53,577 nt of DNA from Vineibacter terrae (GCF_008039615.1 NZ_VDUZ01000060.1:1-53577); one strand, 5' to 3'; shown: positions 27,467 to 37,758, counted from the first letter of the stretch. The notes: generated by a model not told the origin, from the letters alone. Made by a program: numbers and translations.

Positions 27467-27987
27467 TCAGTTCTTGCGGCCGGGCCCTGCCGGCGCCTTC
27501 GCCCCCGGGGCTGCCGGCGCCGTGCCCGACGGCTTGCTGTCGCCGGTCGCCAGGTCGCCCACCAGGCCGGCCTTGGTGAAGCCGGCGGCGCGCAGCGCGC
27601 CCAGCACTTCCATCACCCTTCCGTAGTCGACCGCCTTGTCGCCGCGCACGAAGATGCGCTGGTCCGGCTTCTCAGCCTGCACGGCCTTGAGCTTGCCGAT
27701 CAGGTCGTCGACCGAATACTCGGTGTCGCCGAGGAAGACCTCGCCCTTGGCCTTGACGCTGACCACCAGCGGCTCGTCCTGGCCCTGGATCGGATCGGCG
27801 GTGGTCTTGGGCAGGTCGACCGGCACGCCGACATTCATCAGCGGCGCCGCCACCATGAAGATGATCAGCAGCACCAGCATCACGTCGACGAACGGCGTGA
27901 CGTTGATGTCGGCCATCGGCGTGTAGATGCGGCGGCGGAACCGGCTGCCGCCGCGCGTCTGCATGGCGCCGCCCATCTGCACGGCCA

Positions 27988-27988
<1 letters not shown>
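27467..27988 (-). CDS. tolR: Tol-Pal system protein TolR
   Basis: ExbD-family inner-membrane protein of 173 residues that with TolQ uses the proton gradient to energise TolA. The span carries the conserved aspartate in [19 protein letters not shown] (~residues 28-46). The periplasmic domain has DLPKTTADP and [20 protein letters not shown]. The C-terminal ~25 residues are Pro/Ala-rich and longer than usual. Its ATG overlaps the tolQ stop by one base (TGATG), so translation is probably coupled. Longer in-frame starts lie inside tolQ and are not real. Confidence 0.96.
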
Positions 27989-28794
<806 letters not shown>

Positions 28795-28895
28795 TGGGAC
28801 TCCAGTTTGTTACAGCCGGGTAGCGAGGGAATGTGGCGTCACGGCGGCGCTGGCAGTTGCATTTCCGCAACACAAACAAGGATTTGGGTGGCCCC

Positions 28896-29378
28896 TCACG
28901 CCCCGCCCCGAGCCGGGGCCACCGCCAGGGCGGCGCGCACGTCGGCCGGCAGGCGCACCGGCCGGCCGTCGGCGCCCATGCACGCCAGCGTCAGCGTGGC
29001 ATCGCTCAAGAGCGCGCCGGTGCCGCCGCCATCGGCGCGGCGGACCTGCTGCACCAGGTCGACCGAGGCGCCGCGCAGCGCCGCCACCTGCGTGACCACC
29101 TCGAGCGCCTCGTCGAGCCGCGCCGGCTTCAGGTAGCGGATCGCCAGGCGCGACACGGTCCAGTTGATCCCCTGCGCCTGCCGCTGGGCGGCAAGGTCGT
29201 GACCGACGACGCGCAGCATCTCGGTGCGGCCGCGCTCCATGAAACGCAGATAATTGGCATGGTAGACGATCCCACCAGCGTCCGTGTCCTCGTAGTAGAC
29301 GCGGACCGGCAGCACGTGGGCCGGCAGCACGTTGGCCGGCGGCACTGGGGGCGACACCGGGGCCGGCCCCCGCATCAC
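28896..29378 (-). CDS. ybgC: Acyl-CoA thioesterase of the YbgC/tol-pal type
   Basis: Hot-dog fold thioesterase of 160 residues, first gene of the classical ybgC-tolQRAB-pal order. The catalytic motif [20 protein letters not shown] (~residues 29-48) contains the conserved aspartate; ERGRTEMLR follows. The N-terminal ~25 residues are Pro/Val-rich, so an internal start is possible. Its first codon overlaps the ruvB stop by four bases (ATGA). Confidence 0.94.
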   Translation of the reverse strand: MMRGPAPVSPPVPPANVLPAHVLPVRVYYEDTDAGGIVYHANYLRFMERGRTEMLRVVGHDLAAQRQAQGINWTVSRLAIRYLKPARLDEALEVVTQVAALRGASVDLVQQVRRADGGGTGALLSDATLTLACMGADGRPVRLPADVRAALAVAPARGGA

Positions 29379-30424
29379 CCGGCGGCCTCCGTGTCGGGGT
29401 CGAGCAGGTCGAGCTGCGCCCGCGCCGTGCGCGGCATCTTCAGCCCGAGATGCCGCCAGCCGCCTTCCGCCAGCACCCGGCCGCGTGGGGTGCGCATCAG
29501 CAGGCCCAGCTGCATCAGGTAGGGCTCGATCACGTCCTCGATGACGTCGCGCTGCTCGCTCAGCGCCGCCGACAGCGTCTCCACGCCCACGGGGCCGCCG
29601 TTGTAGCTCTCGCCGATGCAGGTCAGGTACTTGCGGTCCATCAGGTCGAGCCCGAGATGGTCGACGTCCAGCCGCCGCAGCGCCTGGTCGGCGGCCTTGG
29701 CATCGATCACCGCCGTGCCGGCGACAGCGGCGAAATCACGCACCCGGCGCAGCAGGCGGTTGGCGACACGCGGCGTGCCGCGGCTGCGGCGCGCCACCTC
29801 GGCGGCGCCATCGTCGGTCATGGCGACGTTCAGCACGCGCGCGGCGCGGCGCACGATCGTCTCCAGCTCGTCGGGAGCGTAGAACTCAAGCCGCAGCGGG
29901 ATGCCGAAGCGCTCGCGCAGCGGCGTCGTCATCAGGCCCGAGCGGGTCGTGGCGCCGACCAGGGTGAAAGGCGGCAGGTCGATGCGCACCGAGCGCGCCG
30001 CCGGCCCCTCGCCGATCATGATGTCGAGCTGGAAGTCCTCCATCGCGGGATAGAGGATCTCCTCGATCGCCGGGTTCAGGCGGTGGATCTCGTCGATGAA
30101 CAGCACGTCGCCGCGCTCGAGGTTGGTGAGCAGCGAGGCGAGGTCGCCGGCCTTGGCGATCACCGGCCCCGAGGTGGCGCGGAAGCCCGCCCCCATCTCC
30201 TTGGCGACGATCTGCGACAGCGTCGTCTTGCCCAGCCCCGGCGGGCCATGGAACAGCGTATGGTCCAGCGGCTCGCCACGCGCCCGCGCGGCGGCGATGA
30301 ACACCTTCAGATTCTCGCGCACCTGCCGCTGGCCGATGAAATCGTCCAGGACCTGGGGCCGGAGCTTGACCTCGGCCGCGTCCTCGTCGCTGCGGGCGCC
30401 AGACGTCAGGCGGGAATCGTTCAT
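29375..30424 (-). CDS. ruvB: Holliday junction branch migration helicase RuvB
   Basis: Hexameric AAA+ motor that moves Holliday junctions with RuvA; 349 residues. Motifs: [12 protein letters not shown] (~residues 21-32), Walker [10 protein letters not shown] (~61-69), Walker [12 protein letters not shown] (~105-115), sensor region [20 protein letters not shown] (~152-171), and the C-terminal winged helix ending near [15 protein letters not shown]. It lies in a ruvC-ruvA-ruvB-ybgC run. Confidence 0.98.
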   Translation of the reverse strand: MNDSRLTSGARSDEDAAEVKLRPQVLDDFIGQRQVRENLKVFIAAARARGEPLDHTLFHGPPGLGKTTLSQIVAKEMGAGFRATSGPVIAKAGDLASLLTNLERGDVLFIDEIHRLNPAIEEILYPAMEDFQLDIMIGEGPAARSVRIDLPPFTLVGATTRSGLMTTPLRERFGIPLRLEFYAPDELETIVRRAARVLNVAMTDDGAAEVARRSRGTPRVANRLLRRVRDFAAVAGTAVIDAKAADQALRRLDVDHLGLDLMDRKYLTCIGESYNGGPVGVETLSAALSEQRDVIEDVIEPYLMQLGLLMRTPRGRVLAEGGWRHLGLKMPRTARAQLDLLDPDTEAAG

Positions 30425-30549
30425 TGGTGGTCGTTGTTCTTTGGCCGGCGGCCGGCCATGCAGAGGGTTGAAAGCATTCCTACCATGCCCAGCGGCCCCA
30501 GGGTAGGCAAGCCGTCCGCGGGTGCGCTATCGGCGTGGCGCGCTCCTGG

Positions 30550-31167
30550 CTACCGAGCGAGCTCCCGCAGGCCCTCGCGGATCAGGGTGTCGATGCGGGC
30601 GTCGGTGCCCAGGCGGGTGGCGGCGCGGGCCACGGCGCCGAACGCCTCGGGACGCTTGTAGCCGAGATTGACCAGCGCCGAGACGGCGTCCTCGTTCACC
30701 GATGCGGCCGGCGCCGCGCCGTCGGCCGCAGCGGCCGGCGCCCGCGCCACGCCCGGCGTGGCGCCCCAGGCGATGGCCTTGTCCTTCAGCTCGGTGAGCA
30801 GGCGCGCGGCGAGCTTCGGGCCGACGCCCGGCGCACGGCTGAGCGCGGCCCTGTCCTGCGCCACGATGGCGCTGGCGAGCTGATCGGGCGCCAGCGTCGA
30901 GAGCAGCGACAGCGCCACGCGCGCGCCGACGCCCTGCACCGTGGTGAGGATGCGGAACCAGTCGCGCTCGGCGGTGGCGAGGAAGCCGTACAGCGTGATC
31001 GCGTCCTCGCGCACGATGGTCTCGATCAGCAGCGTGGCCTCGCGCCCGGCCATCAGGTCACGCAGGGTGCGGCCGGAAGCGAAGACGACATAGCCTACGC
31101 CGCCGACATCGACGAGGCATGAATCGTCGGCGACCGCATCGACGATGCCGCGCAGCTTGCCGATCAT
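30550..31167 (-). CDS. ruvA: Holliday junction DNA helicase RuvA
   Basis: Tetrameric junction-binding subunit of RuvAB; 205 residues from [12 protein letters not shown] at 31167. Domain I has [10 protein letters not shown]; the helix-hairpin-helix region has [16 protein letters not shown] and [17 protein letters not shown] Pro/Ala linker leads to the C-terminal RuvB-binding domain ([16 protein letters not shown]). The start overlaps the ruvC stop by four bases. Confidence 0.97.
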   Translation of the reverse strand: MIGKLRGIVDAVADDSCLVDVGGVGYVVFASGRTLRDLMAGREATLLIETIVREDAITLYGFLATAERDWFRILTTVQGVGARVALSLLSTLAPDQLASAIVAQDRAALSRAPGVGPKLAARLLTELKDKAIAWGATPGVARAPAAAADGAAPAASVNEDAVSALVNLGYKRPEAFGAVARAATRLGTDARIDTLIREGLRELAR

Positions 31168-31802
31168 CGACCGCTCGTTCTGGAAGCGGCGCGCGCCAGC
31201 AGCGCGTTGTGCCATGCCGTCGTCGAGCCGCGCAGCCCGCTCTTGCCGCGGCCGGCGCCGACGCGTCCGCCGCGCACGGCGCCGACATCGCCGCCCTCGG
31301 CGCCGGCCATGACCGCGGCGGTGGTCCATTTGCCCGCGGTGCCGCGGTGGTGCGCATGGCAGATGGCGACGGCCAGCGCATCGGCGGCGTCAGCCGTCGC
31401 ATCGCAGCCCGGCAGCAGGCGGCGCACCATCATCTCCACCTGCCGCTTCTCGGCGTGGCCTGCGCCCACCACGGACTTCTTGATGTGATTGGCGCCGTAC
31501 TCGAGGACCGGCAGGCCGAGCTTGGCCGGCGCCATCAGGACGGCGCCGCGCGCCTGGCCCAGCTTCAGCGTCGAGGCCGGGTTCTTGTTGACGAAGGTCT
31601 CCTCGACGGCGGCCTCGCGCGGCTGCCATTGGCCGATCACGGCGGCGATGCCATCGAACAGCTGGCACAGGCGCTGCGCCAGCGGCCGGTCCTCATCGGA
31701 ATGCACCACGCCGTTGGCGACATGGACCAGCCGGTTGCCTTCGGCGTCGATCACACCCCAGCCGGTATTGCGCAGCCCGGGATCGAGACCGATCAGGCGC
31801 AT
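31164..31802 (-). CDS. ruvC: Holliday junction resolvase RuvC
   Basis: Junction endonuclease of 212 residues. It starts at 31802 with [20 protein letters not shown], where D7 is the first catalytic acid; [32 protein letters not shown] and [18 protein letters not shown] carry the others. In-frame sequence upstream passes through the palindromic repeat at 31836 and is not part of the protein. The C-terminal ~35 residues are an extra Gly/Arg-rich tail. Confidence 0.97.
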   Translation of the reverse strand: MRLIGLDPGLRNTGWGVIDAEGNRLVHVANGVVHSDEDRPLAQRLCQLFDGIAAVIGQWQPREAAVEETFVNKNPASTLKLGQARGAVLMAPAKLGLPVLEYGANHIKKSVVGAGHAEKRQVEMMVRRLLPGCDATADAADALAVAICHAHHRGTAGKWTTAAVMAGAEGGDVGAVRGGRVGAGRGKSGLRGSTTAWHNALLARAASRTSGR

Positions 31803-31835
31803 GGCATGCCGCTGCGGGAGTGTTGCCGCCCTTCC

Positions 31836-31920
31836 GTCATCCCGAGCGCAGCGAGGGATCTCCTGCCGATGAGGCACGGTGCGCCATTCGCGGGAGATCC
31901 CTCGCTGCGCTCGGGATGAC
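31836..31920 (+). repeat. Family A palindromic repeat, copy 2
   Basis: An 85-bp element almost identical to the one at 14842: left arm GTCATCCCGAGCGCAGCGAG, right arm ending GCTCGGGATGAC, centre CACGGTGCGCCATTCGCGGG. It lies between yebC and ruvC, both on the minus strand, in the leader of ruvC, so here it is not at a convergent gene end. Confidence 0.93.
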
Positions 31921-31955
31921 GGACGTGAGCGCTGGCCATCGACCATGCCCTATGG

Positions 31956-32714
31956 CTAGCCCGCGAGGCGGGCGAGCGTGTCTTCGGAGACCTCGAAGTT
32001 GGCGTAGACGGACTGCACGTCGTCGCTGTCCTCGAGCATCTCGATCAGCTTGAACAGCGTCTGCGCCGTGTCGGCGTCGATCGCGGTCGCGCTCTTGGGC
32101 CGCCACACCAGCTTGGCGCTGCTGGGCGCCCCCAGCGATTTCTCCAGCGCATCGCGCACGGCGCTGAAATCGTCCTGGGCGCAGACGATCTCGTGATGGC
32201 CATCCTCGCCCTCGACGGTCTGCACGTCCTCGGCGCCGGCTTCGATCGCCTTCTCCATGATGTCGTCGGCGCTGCCGGCCGCCAGCGGATAACGGAACTC
32301 GCCGACGCGATCGAACATGAAGGACACACTGTTCGTCTCGCCGAGATTGCCGCCGTACTTCGTGAAGGTCGAGCGCACGTCGGAGGCGGTGCGGTTGCGA
32401 TTGTCGGTCAGGGCCTCGACGATCACGGCGACGCCGCCCGGTCCGTAGCCTTCGTAGCGCACCTCGACATAGTTGTCGGCAGCATCGGCGCCGGCGCCAC
32501 GCTTGATGGCACGGTCGACCGTGTCCTTGGGCATGTTGGCCTCGCGCGCCGCAATCACGGCCGCCCGCAGGCGGGGATTGGCCGCCGGGTCAGGCATGCC
32601 GCTGCGCGCCGCCGTCGTCAGCTCGCGGATGATCTTGGTGAACACCTTGGCGCGCTTCGCATCCTGGGCGCCCTTGCGGTGCATGATATTTTTGAACTGG
32701 GAATGGCCGGCCAT
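31956..32714 (-). CDS. yebC: YebC/PmpR family regulator (possible translation factor)
   Basis: Widely conserved protein of 252 residues beginning [20 protein letters not shown], with [20 protein letters not shown] and [20 protein letters not shown] in the middle and an acidic C-terminal domain. The family was described as DNA-binding regulators, and members have also been linked to relief of ribosome stalling. It lies upstream of ruvC, as in many proteobacteria, though separated by a family A repeat. Confidence 0.96.
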   Translation of the reverse strand: MAGHSQFKNIMHRKGAQDAKRAKVFTKIIRELTTAARSGMPDPAANPRLRAAVIAAREANMPKDTVDRAIKRGAGADAADNYVEVRYEGYGPGGVAVIVEALTDNRNRTASDVRSTFTKYGGNLGETNSVSFMFDRVGEFRYPLAAGSADDIMEKAIEAGAEDVQTVEGEDGHHEIVCAQDDFSAVRDALEKSLGAPSSAKLVWRPKSATAIDADTAQTLFKLIEMLEDSDDVQSVYANFEVSEDTLARLAG

Positions 32715-32870
32715 GCGCGGTCCCGAAATCCTGTATTTGTCGGTAGTGGGCTATACCATAGGGGGCGGGCCGCGCCTATCGGCGCTGCCGCCTCGCCGGC
32801 GTCTGGTAGCGCGGGACCGATGCGGACCGCAAGAGCCGAGATGCCGCCGCGGGCCACGAGGGAGGTGTCG

Positions 32871-33515
32871 TTGGATATCGTCTTCCTGTTCTACGACGGC
32901 ATGACAGCGCTGGATGCCATCGGGCCGTGGGAGGTGCTGTCGCGCCTGCCCGGCGCCCGCGCGCGCGTCGCCAGCCCCAACGGTGGCCGGATCGCCGCCG
33001 ACACCGGCCTGGCCTTCGATCGCTGCGCCCCGATCGCCGACCTGCAGCGCGCCGACGTGCTGCTCGTTCCCGGCGCCGGCGATGTGCGGCCGCTGCTGCA
33101 GGACGCGCGCGTGCTGGACTGGGTGCGCGCCATCGACGCCACGACGCGCTGGACGACCTCGGTCTGCACCGGCGCGCTGGTGCTGGGCGCCGCCGGGCTG
33201 CTGCGCGGCAAGCGCGCGACCACGCATTGGGCAGTGCTCGACAGCCTGCGCAAGCACGCCGCCACGCCCGTCACGGCGCGCATGGTCGAGGCCGGCAAGA
33301 TCATCACCGCCGCCGGCGTCTCGGCCGGCATCGACATGGCGCTTGCGCTGGCGGCGCGGCTTGCCGATCCGATCACGGCGCAGGCCCTTCAGCTCGCCAT
33401 CGAGTACGACCCGCAGCCACCGTTCGACAACGGCGCACCCGCCAAATCCACCCTGGAAATATTGAACCGCAGCCGCGCCCTGCTGGCATCGGCGCCGGCC
33501 CGGCCCGGATCCTGA
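32871..33515 (+). CDS. DJ-1/PfpI family (class I glutamine amidotransferase-like) protein
   Basis: A 214-residue protein of unknown substrate. The TTG at 32871 is preferred: a GGGAGG ribosome site sits five bases upstream, and the protein then begins LDIVFLFYDGMTALDAIGPW, the normal start of this family. ATG at 32841 is the alternative. The nucleophile elbow is SVCTGALVLGAAG (Cys99), followed by KRATTHW. It resembles the amidotransferase-like half of AraC-type GlxA regulators without the DNA-binding half, and isonitrile-hydratase-like proteins. It is a plus-strand gene set between minus-strand yebC and the phosphoesterase gene. Confidence 0.87.
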   Translation: MDIVFLFYDGMTALDAIGPWEVLSRLPGARARVASPNGGRIAADTGLAFDRCAPIADLQRADVLLVPGAGDVRPLLQDARVLDWVRAIDATTRWTTSVCTGALVLGAAGLLRGKRATTHWAVLDSLRKHAATPVTARMVEAGKIITAAGVSAGIDMALALAARLADPITAQALQLAIEYDPQPPFDNGAPAKSTLEILNRSRALLASAPARPGS

Positions 33516-33523
33516 GGGCGCGC

Positions 33524-33556
33524 AAAAAAAGGGCGGGGGTACGAGACCCCCGCCTA
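33524..33556 (-). terminator. Rho-independent terminator (minus strand), second of a tandem
   Basis: On the minus strand AGGCGGGGGT, a five-base loop (CTCGT) and ACCCCCGCC(C)T form a perfect stem followed by TTTTTTT. On the plus strand the stem is followed by A's, so it ends minus-strand transcription, just past the convergent stop of the DJ-1 gene. Confidence 0.85.
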
Positions 33557-33622
33557 AAAAACGTCGGAACCGTGGTTCCGACGCCCCCTCTAACCGTGAA
33601 TTCCGGCGAACGGTCGGGTTAA
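33557..33622 (-). terminator. Further minus-strand hairpins, one with a T6 tract
   Basis: CGTCGGAACC-AC-GGTTCCGACG followed by TTTTTT (about 33583-33555, minus strand) is a second textbook terminator directly before the one at 33524. Another stem, GAACGGT with ACCGTTC (about 33608-33631), precedes it. Such a stack suggests a strongly ended, or small structured, transcript from the A+T-rich gap. Confidence 0.75.
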
Positions 33623-33797
33623 AAACCGTTCAATAACAATGACTTTTGATTCTTTTTGCGACGTCGTCAACAGGGAAGTGCAACCTACTGCCCCTGGGGT
33701 TGTCGCATGATAGGAGCATACAACATCCTGCGTTAATGTGGCATTGCGATGGCGGACTGGCTGGCCCGGCTCCCATTGCGAACCCAGATTCACTCGA

Positions 33798-33917
33798 TCA
33801 GCCCCTCCAAGCCTCATTCAATAGATGAGGAAGATTTTTTATCGATCTGATCTTCATGGATTTTATTTTTGCATATCGACCTAAGTTTTTAATTGCACAA
33901 TACCTGCATAACAACAT
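33798..33917 (-). CDS. Possible 39-residue basic small protein
   Basis: ATG at 33917 is preceded by GGAAGGAG five bases upstream, one of the best ribosome sites in the window. The peptide starts MLLCRYCAIKNLGRYAKIKS and ends LLNEAWRG; it is rich in Lys, Arg and Ile with two Cys (C4, C7). Base composition is far more A+T-rich than neighbouring genes. A TATAAT hexamer lies about 70 bases upstream and stacked terminators ~180 bases downstream. No family recognised; a chance ORF is quite possible. Confidence 0.32.
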   Translation of the reverse strand: MLLCRYCAIKNLGRYAKIKSMKIRSIKNLPHLLNEAWRG

Positions 33918-33988
33918 TCTCGCTCCTTCCTGCAATCCGCCTTCCGCATTGATCGAGTGTCATCTCTTAATGTATTGATTTTTAATGA

Positions 33989-34798
33989 TTATAAGTCAGA
34001 GACCTCGAGATTTGCGCCAAGACGGAGCGGCTTGACGGTCACCGCCAGGCCGGTGCGGTCGTCGGTCTCCACGAAGATGCCACACAGGGTTGCAGCCCCT
34101 TCCGCCGGTGCCAGGCGTTCGCCCGGCAGCTTGCGGATCATGCGCGGCATGGCGATCTCCTTCTTCATGCCGATGATCGAGTCGTAATCGCCGCACATGC
34201 CGGCGTCGGTCTGGTAGGCCGTGCCGCCGGGCAGGATGCGCGCATCGGCCGTGGGCACGTGCGTATGCGTGCCGACCACGAGCGAGGCGCGGCCATCGCA
34301 GGCATAGCCGATGACCTGCTTCTCGCTGGTGGCTTCGCCATGCACGTCGATCAGGATGAAGTCGGCCGTCGCGCCCAGCCGATGCAGCTTGAGCTGGGCC
34401 TCCAGGGCCTGGAAGGGATCATCCAGCGGATCCATGAACAGCCGCGTCATGACATTGATGACCACGACCCGCTTGCGGGCGGCCGTCTCGTACATGCCGC
34501 TGCCGAAGCCCGGCGTGCCGGGCGGATAGTTGACGGGCCGCAGCAGGCGCTTGTCCTGGGCGATGTAGGCCTGAATGTCCTTCTGGTCCCACGAATGATT
34601 GCCGCCCGTGATGACGTCGACGCCGGCGGCATGCAGATCCTCGCAGATCCGGCCGGTGATGCCGAAGCCGGCAGCCGCGTTCTCGCCGTTGACGACGACG
34701 AAGTCCAACCCGAGGCGGACGCGCAGCGCCGGCACCTCGCGGATCACGATATCGCGGCCTGAGCGCCCGACGATGTCGCCGCAGAATAGAACCTTCAT
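33989..34798 (-). CDS. TIGR00282/YmdB-family metallophosphoesterase
   Basis: Cytosolic phosphoesterase of 269 residues; relatives hydrolyse 2',3'-cyclic nucleotides or cAMP. The metal-site motifs are intact: LFCGDIVGRSGRDIV (~residues 4-18), VVNGENAAAGFGIT (~36-49), TGGNHSWDQKDI (~65-76), LIDVHGEATSEKQVIGY (~147-163) and VVGTHTHVPTADARILPGGT (~172-191). In alphaproteobacteria this gene normally sits between fau and yebC, as it does here with extra genes inserted. Confidence 0.94.
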   Translation of the reverse strand: MKVLFCGDIVGRSGRDIVIREVPALRVRLGLDFVVVNGENAAAGFGITGRICEDLHAAGVDVITGGNHSWDQKDIQAYIAQDKRLLRPVNYPPGTPGFGSGMYETAARKRVVVINVMTRLFMDPLDDPFQALEAQLKLHRLGATADFILIDVHGEATSEKQVIGYACDGRASLVVGTHTHVPTADARILPGGTAYQTDAGMCGDYDSIIGMKKEIAMPRMIRKLPGERLAPAEGAATLCGIFVETDDRTGLAVTVKPLRLGANLEVSDL

Positions 34799-34913
34799 GG
34801 CCCCAGCATATCCGGTTCCCAGGGTCCGGTGCCACCCATCGGCATGACCGGTCTGCGTCGTCCTGCTCGCGGGAGCGGCCGCTCTGCGTCATAGTGCATG
34901 GTGGAGGAACACC

Positions 34914-36065
34914 ATGGACGCGACAACACAGCGCCGTTGGGGCGATCAGATGCTTGCCCTGCTGGCCGCCAATACCACCCAGATGGCCGACCGGGAGTAC
35001 GTGCAGCCGGTGGCCGACTACGTCGATCCCGGCCATGCCCGCCGCGAGCGTGACCTGCTGTTTCGCCGCACGCCGCTGATCGTGGCGGCGTCCGACGAGC
35101 TGGCCAGGCCGGGCGAATTCCGCACCGTCGACATCGACGGCATGTCGGCCGTGATCGTGCGCCAGGACGATGGCTCGCTGCGCGCCTTCCACAATGTCTG
35201 CCGGCACCGCGGCTGCCGCGTGGTCGACGCCGAGTGCGGCACGGCGCGCACCTTCACCTGCAAGTTCCACAGCTGGGTCTACGGCGGCGACGGCACGCTG
35301 CGCCACGTCCCGATGGCTGAAGGCTTCCCGGGCATCGACCGCGCGCAGCGCGGGCTGGTGCCGCTGCCGGTGGCGGAGCGGCATGGGCTGGTCTGGCTGC
35401 TGCCGACCGCAGGCCTGGAGCTGGATCTGGACGCGTTCCTCGGCCCGATGGGACCCTGCCTGGCCCAGCTCAAGATGGAGGACGCCGCCGTCTTCCGTTT
35501 TGAGCGCTTCCCGGAGAAGATGAACTGGAAGCTGGTGGTCGACACCTTTCTCGAGCTCTACCACCTGCCCTATCTGCACACCAAGACCGTGGGCCGCTTC
35601 ATCGAGGGCAAGGGCGCGCTGCACGAGCAGTTCGGGCCACACAGCCGCTTCATCGCACCGCGCAAGAGCTTCGTGCCCGCCCTCCGGGACATCCCGCCCG
35701 AGCAGCGCGATGTCGCCGAGCACAGCGTCGTCATCAATCGCGTGTTCCCCAACGGGATCGTGATCTGGCAGCGCGACCACGTCGAGTTCTGGACGGCAGT
35801 GCCGGATGGCGACGACCCCAACCGGTGCATGGTGCGCCTGTGGCTGCTCAGCCCGGAGAAGGTGGTCAGCGAGGCCGAACGCGTGCGCTGGGACAAGAAC
35901 TGGGAGATCCTGCGCGGCACCGTCCAGGTCGAGGATTTCCCGATGGCCCGCACCATCCAGCAGGGCTTCTCCAGCGGCGCCCAGGACCACGTGATCTTCG
36001 GCCGCAACGAGCTTGGCCTGCACGAGTTCCACCGTTCGCTGAAGGAGGCGTTGGCCGCCGCGTGA
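34914..36065 (+). CDS. Rieske aromatic ring-hydroxylating dioxygenase, alpha subunit
   Basis: Second Rieske oxygenase of the window, 383 residues and quite different from the first. The [2Fe-2S] ligands are CRHRGC (C-x-H, ~residues 95-100) and CKFHSW (C-x2-H, ~115-120). The catalytic iron region is VVDTFLELYHLPYLHTKT (~210-227), with two His and an upstream Asp. It has a GGAGGA-like ribosome site before the ATG. No beta subunit, ferredoxin or reductase gene is adjacent. It is convergent with fau, leaving only six bases between stops. Substrate unknown; carnitine/betaine-type as well as aromatic substrates are possible for this architecture. Confidence 0.88.
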   Translation: MDATTQRRWGDQMLALLAANTTQMADREYVQPVADYVDPGHARRERDLLFRRTPLIVAASDELARPGEFRTVDIDGMSAVIVRQDDGSLRAFHNVCRHRGCRVVDAECGTARTFTCKFHSWVYGGDGTLRHVPMAEGFPGIDRAQRGLVPLPVAERHGLVWLLPTAGLELDLDAFLGPMGPCLAQLKMEDAAVFRFERFPEKMNWKLVVDTFLELYHLPYLHTKTVGRFIEGKGALHEQFGPHSRFIAPRKSFVPALRDIPPEQRDVAEHSVVINRVFPNGIVIWQRDHVEFWTAVPDGDDPNRCMVRLWLLSPEKVVSEAERVRWDKNWEILRGTVQVEDFPMARTIQQGFSSGAQDHVIFGRNELGLHEFHRSLKEALAAA

Positions 36066-36071
36066 CGCGCC

Positions 36072-36665
36072 TCATGCGAAGGCCAGCAGGCGGCGGTCGG
36101 TCAGCAGCCAATCGAGCCTGTCGTCATGCGGGCCGCGCGGCACGCGATCGACGCGTTGCGCCTCGAAGCCGACGCCGATGGCGATGACCCGCCGTCGCGC
36201 ACGCAGCTCCAAAAGCGTGCGATCGTAGTAGCCGCCGCCATAGCCCAGCCGATAGCCGTCGGCATCGACAGCCAGGAACGGCACCAGCAGGGCGTCAGGC
36301 TCGACCTCGGGCGCCGCCGCTGCCGGCTCGGACGTGCCGAAGGGCCCGCCGACCAGCAGCGTGCCAGGGGTCCACTGCCGGAAGCGCAGCGGCGCGGCCG
36401 CGGCCGGCGTCACCGGCAAGCCCACCGCGTAGCCGTCATCGTGCAGGGCCCCCAGCAGCGGGCGCAGGTCGATCTCCTCGCCCATTGGCCAGAAGCCGGC
36501 GACCACCGTGGCGCGGCCATCGGGGTGCGGCGTGAGCACCGGCTGCTCGCGCCGCCAGGTCGCAGCCAGCGCCGCGCCCGCCGCCGCCCGATCCGCCGCC
36601 GCCACCGCGGCGCGGCGCGCGTGCATCGCCGACCGCAGCGCCTTCTTGTCTTCCTCGACCGTCAT
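36072..36665 (-). CDS. fau: 5-formyltetrahydrofolate cyclo-ligase
   Basis: Converts 5-formyl-THF to 5,10-methenyl-THF using ATP; 197 residues. It starts MTVEEDKKALRSAMHARRAA at 36665. Family motifs are ATVVAGFWPMGEEID, the substrate/ATP region PDALLVPFLAVDADGYRLGY and GGGYYDRTLLELR. In many proteobacteria the gene lies directly after zapA and 6S RNA. Here a ~4-kb block of four genes has come between them. Confidence 0.94.
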   Translation of the reverse strand: MTVEEDKKALRSAMHARRAAVAAADRAAAGAALAATWRREQPVLTPHPDGRATVVAGFWPMGEEIDLRPLLGALHDDGYAVGLPVTPAAAAPLRFRQWTPGTLLVGGPFGTSEPAAAAPEVEPDALLVPFLAVDADGYRLGYGGGYYDRTLLELRARRRVIAIGVGFEAQRVDRVPRGPHDDRLDWLLTDRRLLAFA

Positions 36666-36963
36666 GCCCTCACCATGCAAAAGGACACCGCCGCGGTCCA
36701 GCGCCACGGAACCTTCCGCACCGGCTCGCGTTGACGTGGCGGCCGGCGAAAGCCGGTTCATCGGCCTTGCTCTTGCGTGGCGTCGGACGGCAGTTCTCCC
36801 CCCAAGTCCGAACTCGTCGCGCGAGGGCAAGGCCACCAAACGGGCACAGGGCGGCCATTCCTCAAGCCTTTACAACGCATGCCGCAGCCTGCGGGATAGC
36901 TGCCCGCAGCGCGCGCCCTCGCGGCGGCGCGGGGAGCCGAACTCACTTTCGTGGAACGACGCC
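36666..36963. other. Intergenic region between divergent fau and mscS
   Basis: About 300 bases, G+C-rich, with small inverted repeats such as GCCGGCGAAAGCCGG near 36740 and a CGTCGGACGG/AGTCCGAAC pair near 36781-36815. Frames through it are open but show no coherent protein. This is the classical 6S RNA site next to fau, but I saw no 6S-like motif here; the better candidate is beside zapA. Confidence 0.35.
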
Positions 36964-37758
36964 GTGCCGATCGAAGAAGCCTTCAAGACCCTGTGGGCGC
37001 TGGTCGCTACCTATGCGCTGAGCGCTATCGGCGGCATCGCGATCCTCATCGCCGGCTGGCTGATTGCCGGATGGGCCAGCCGCACCACGGAACGCGTGCT
37101 GGGCCGCGTGCCGCGCATCGACGGCACGCTGGTCGGGTTCCTCGCGAGCGTCGTGCGCTATGGTGTGCTGGCGCTGGTGGGCGTTGCCGTCCTCAACCAG
37201 TTCGGTGTCCAGACGGCCAGCATCATCGCGATCTTCGGCGCCACGGGCCTGGCGATCGGACTGGCGCTGCAAGGCACCCTCTCGCATCTGGCCTCCGGCG
37301 CGATGCTGCTGCTGTTCCGCCCTTTCACCATCGGCGATCTGGTGCAGCTCGGCAGCCACCGCGGTCATGTGCGCGAGCTCAACATGTTCACCACGCATCT
37401 CGACACGCTGGACAACGTGCGGGTCATCCTGCCCAACGGCAAGGTATGGGGCGACATCATCCAGAACCTCAGCACCAACCCTCGCCTGCGGGTCGCGGCC
37501 AGCTGCGTGGTGCCATGGACCCAGGACCTGGAGAAAGCGCGCGCCGCCGTTCTGAAGGCCGCGGCTGAGACCCCGGGCATGGCGGCCGACGCCGCTCCCA
37601 CCGTCAGCGTCACGGTGATGGATGCGGCCGGCGCGACGCTGCGGGTCGAAGCCTGGGCCGAGCCGGCCCAGGCCGACCGTGCCACCGAGGCCCTGGGCTG
37701 GCAGATCGCGCGCGCCGTCGATGCCCTGCGCCGCGATGCCGCCGGCCGCGCCGCCTGA
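36964..37758 (+). CDS. Small-conductance mechanosensitive channel (MscS family)
   Basis: Inner-membrane channel of 264 residues that opens on osmotic downshock. A GTG at 36964 (VPIEEAFKTLW) is chosen as the start because the upstream in-frame sequence is Arg/Pro-rich and not conserved-looking. Three spans are visible (~residues 12-35, ~60-82, ~88-115). The pore helix region is IAIFGATGLAIGLALQGTLS followed by HLASGAMLLLFRPFTIGDLV, typical TM3/beta-domain sequence. The C-terminal domain has NVRVILPNGKVWGDIIQNLS. It is shorter than E. coli MscS (286). Its stop is 15 bases from the convergent hydrolase stop. Confidence 0.92.
   Translation: MPIEEAFKTLWALVATYALSAIGGIAILIAGWLIAGWASRTTERVLGRVPRIDGTLVGFLASVVRYGVLALVGVAVLNQFGVQTASIIAIFGATGLAIGLALQGTLSHLASGAMLLLFRPFTIGDLVQLGSHRGHVRELNMFTTHLDTLDNVRVILPNGKVWGDIIQNLSTNPRLRVAASCVVPWTQDLEKARAAVLKAAAETPGMAADAAPTVSVTVMDAAGATLRVEAWAEPAQADRATEALGWQIARAVDALRRDAAGRAA

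Larger units (their letters stand above)
33516..33988. other. A+T-rich gene-free region between the DJ-1 and phosphoesterase genes
   Basis: About 470 bases. The DJ-1 side holds stacked minus-strand terminators; the middle and right (33620-33990) are strikingly A+T-rich for this genome. On the minus strand there is a TATAAT at about 33993-33988 and a 39-codon ORF with a strong ribosome site (next entry). It may hold a small mRNA or regulatory RNA, or be a remnant of foreign DNA. Confidence 0.45.

Noticed and set aside
32193-32870. N-terminal extension of the DJ-1/PfpI frame back over yebC
   Set aside because: It is antisense to yebC and not family-like; the TTG at 32871 with its ribosome site gives the standard start.
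36666-36963. 6S RNA at the classical place beside fau
   Set aside because: Small hairpins occur, but no closing stem or 6S-like 5' and 3' motifs; the segment after zapA is a much better match.
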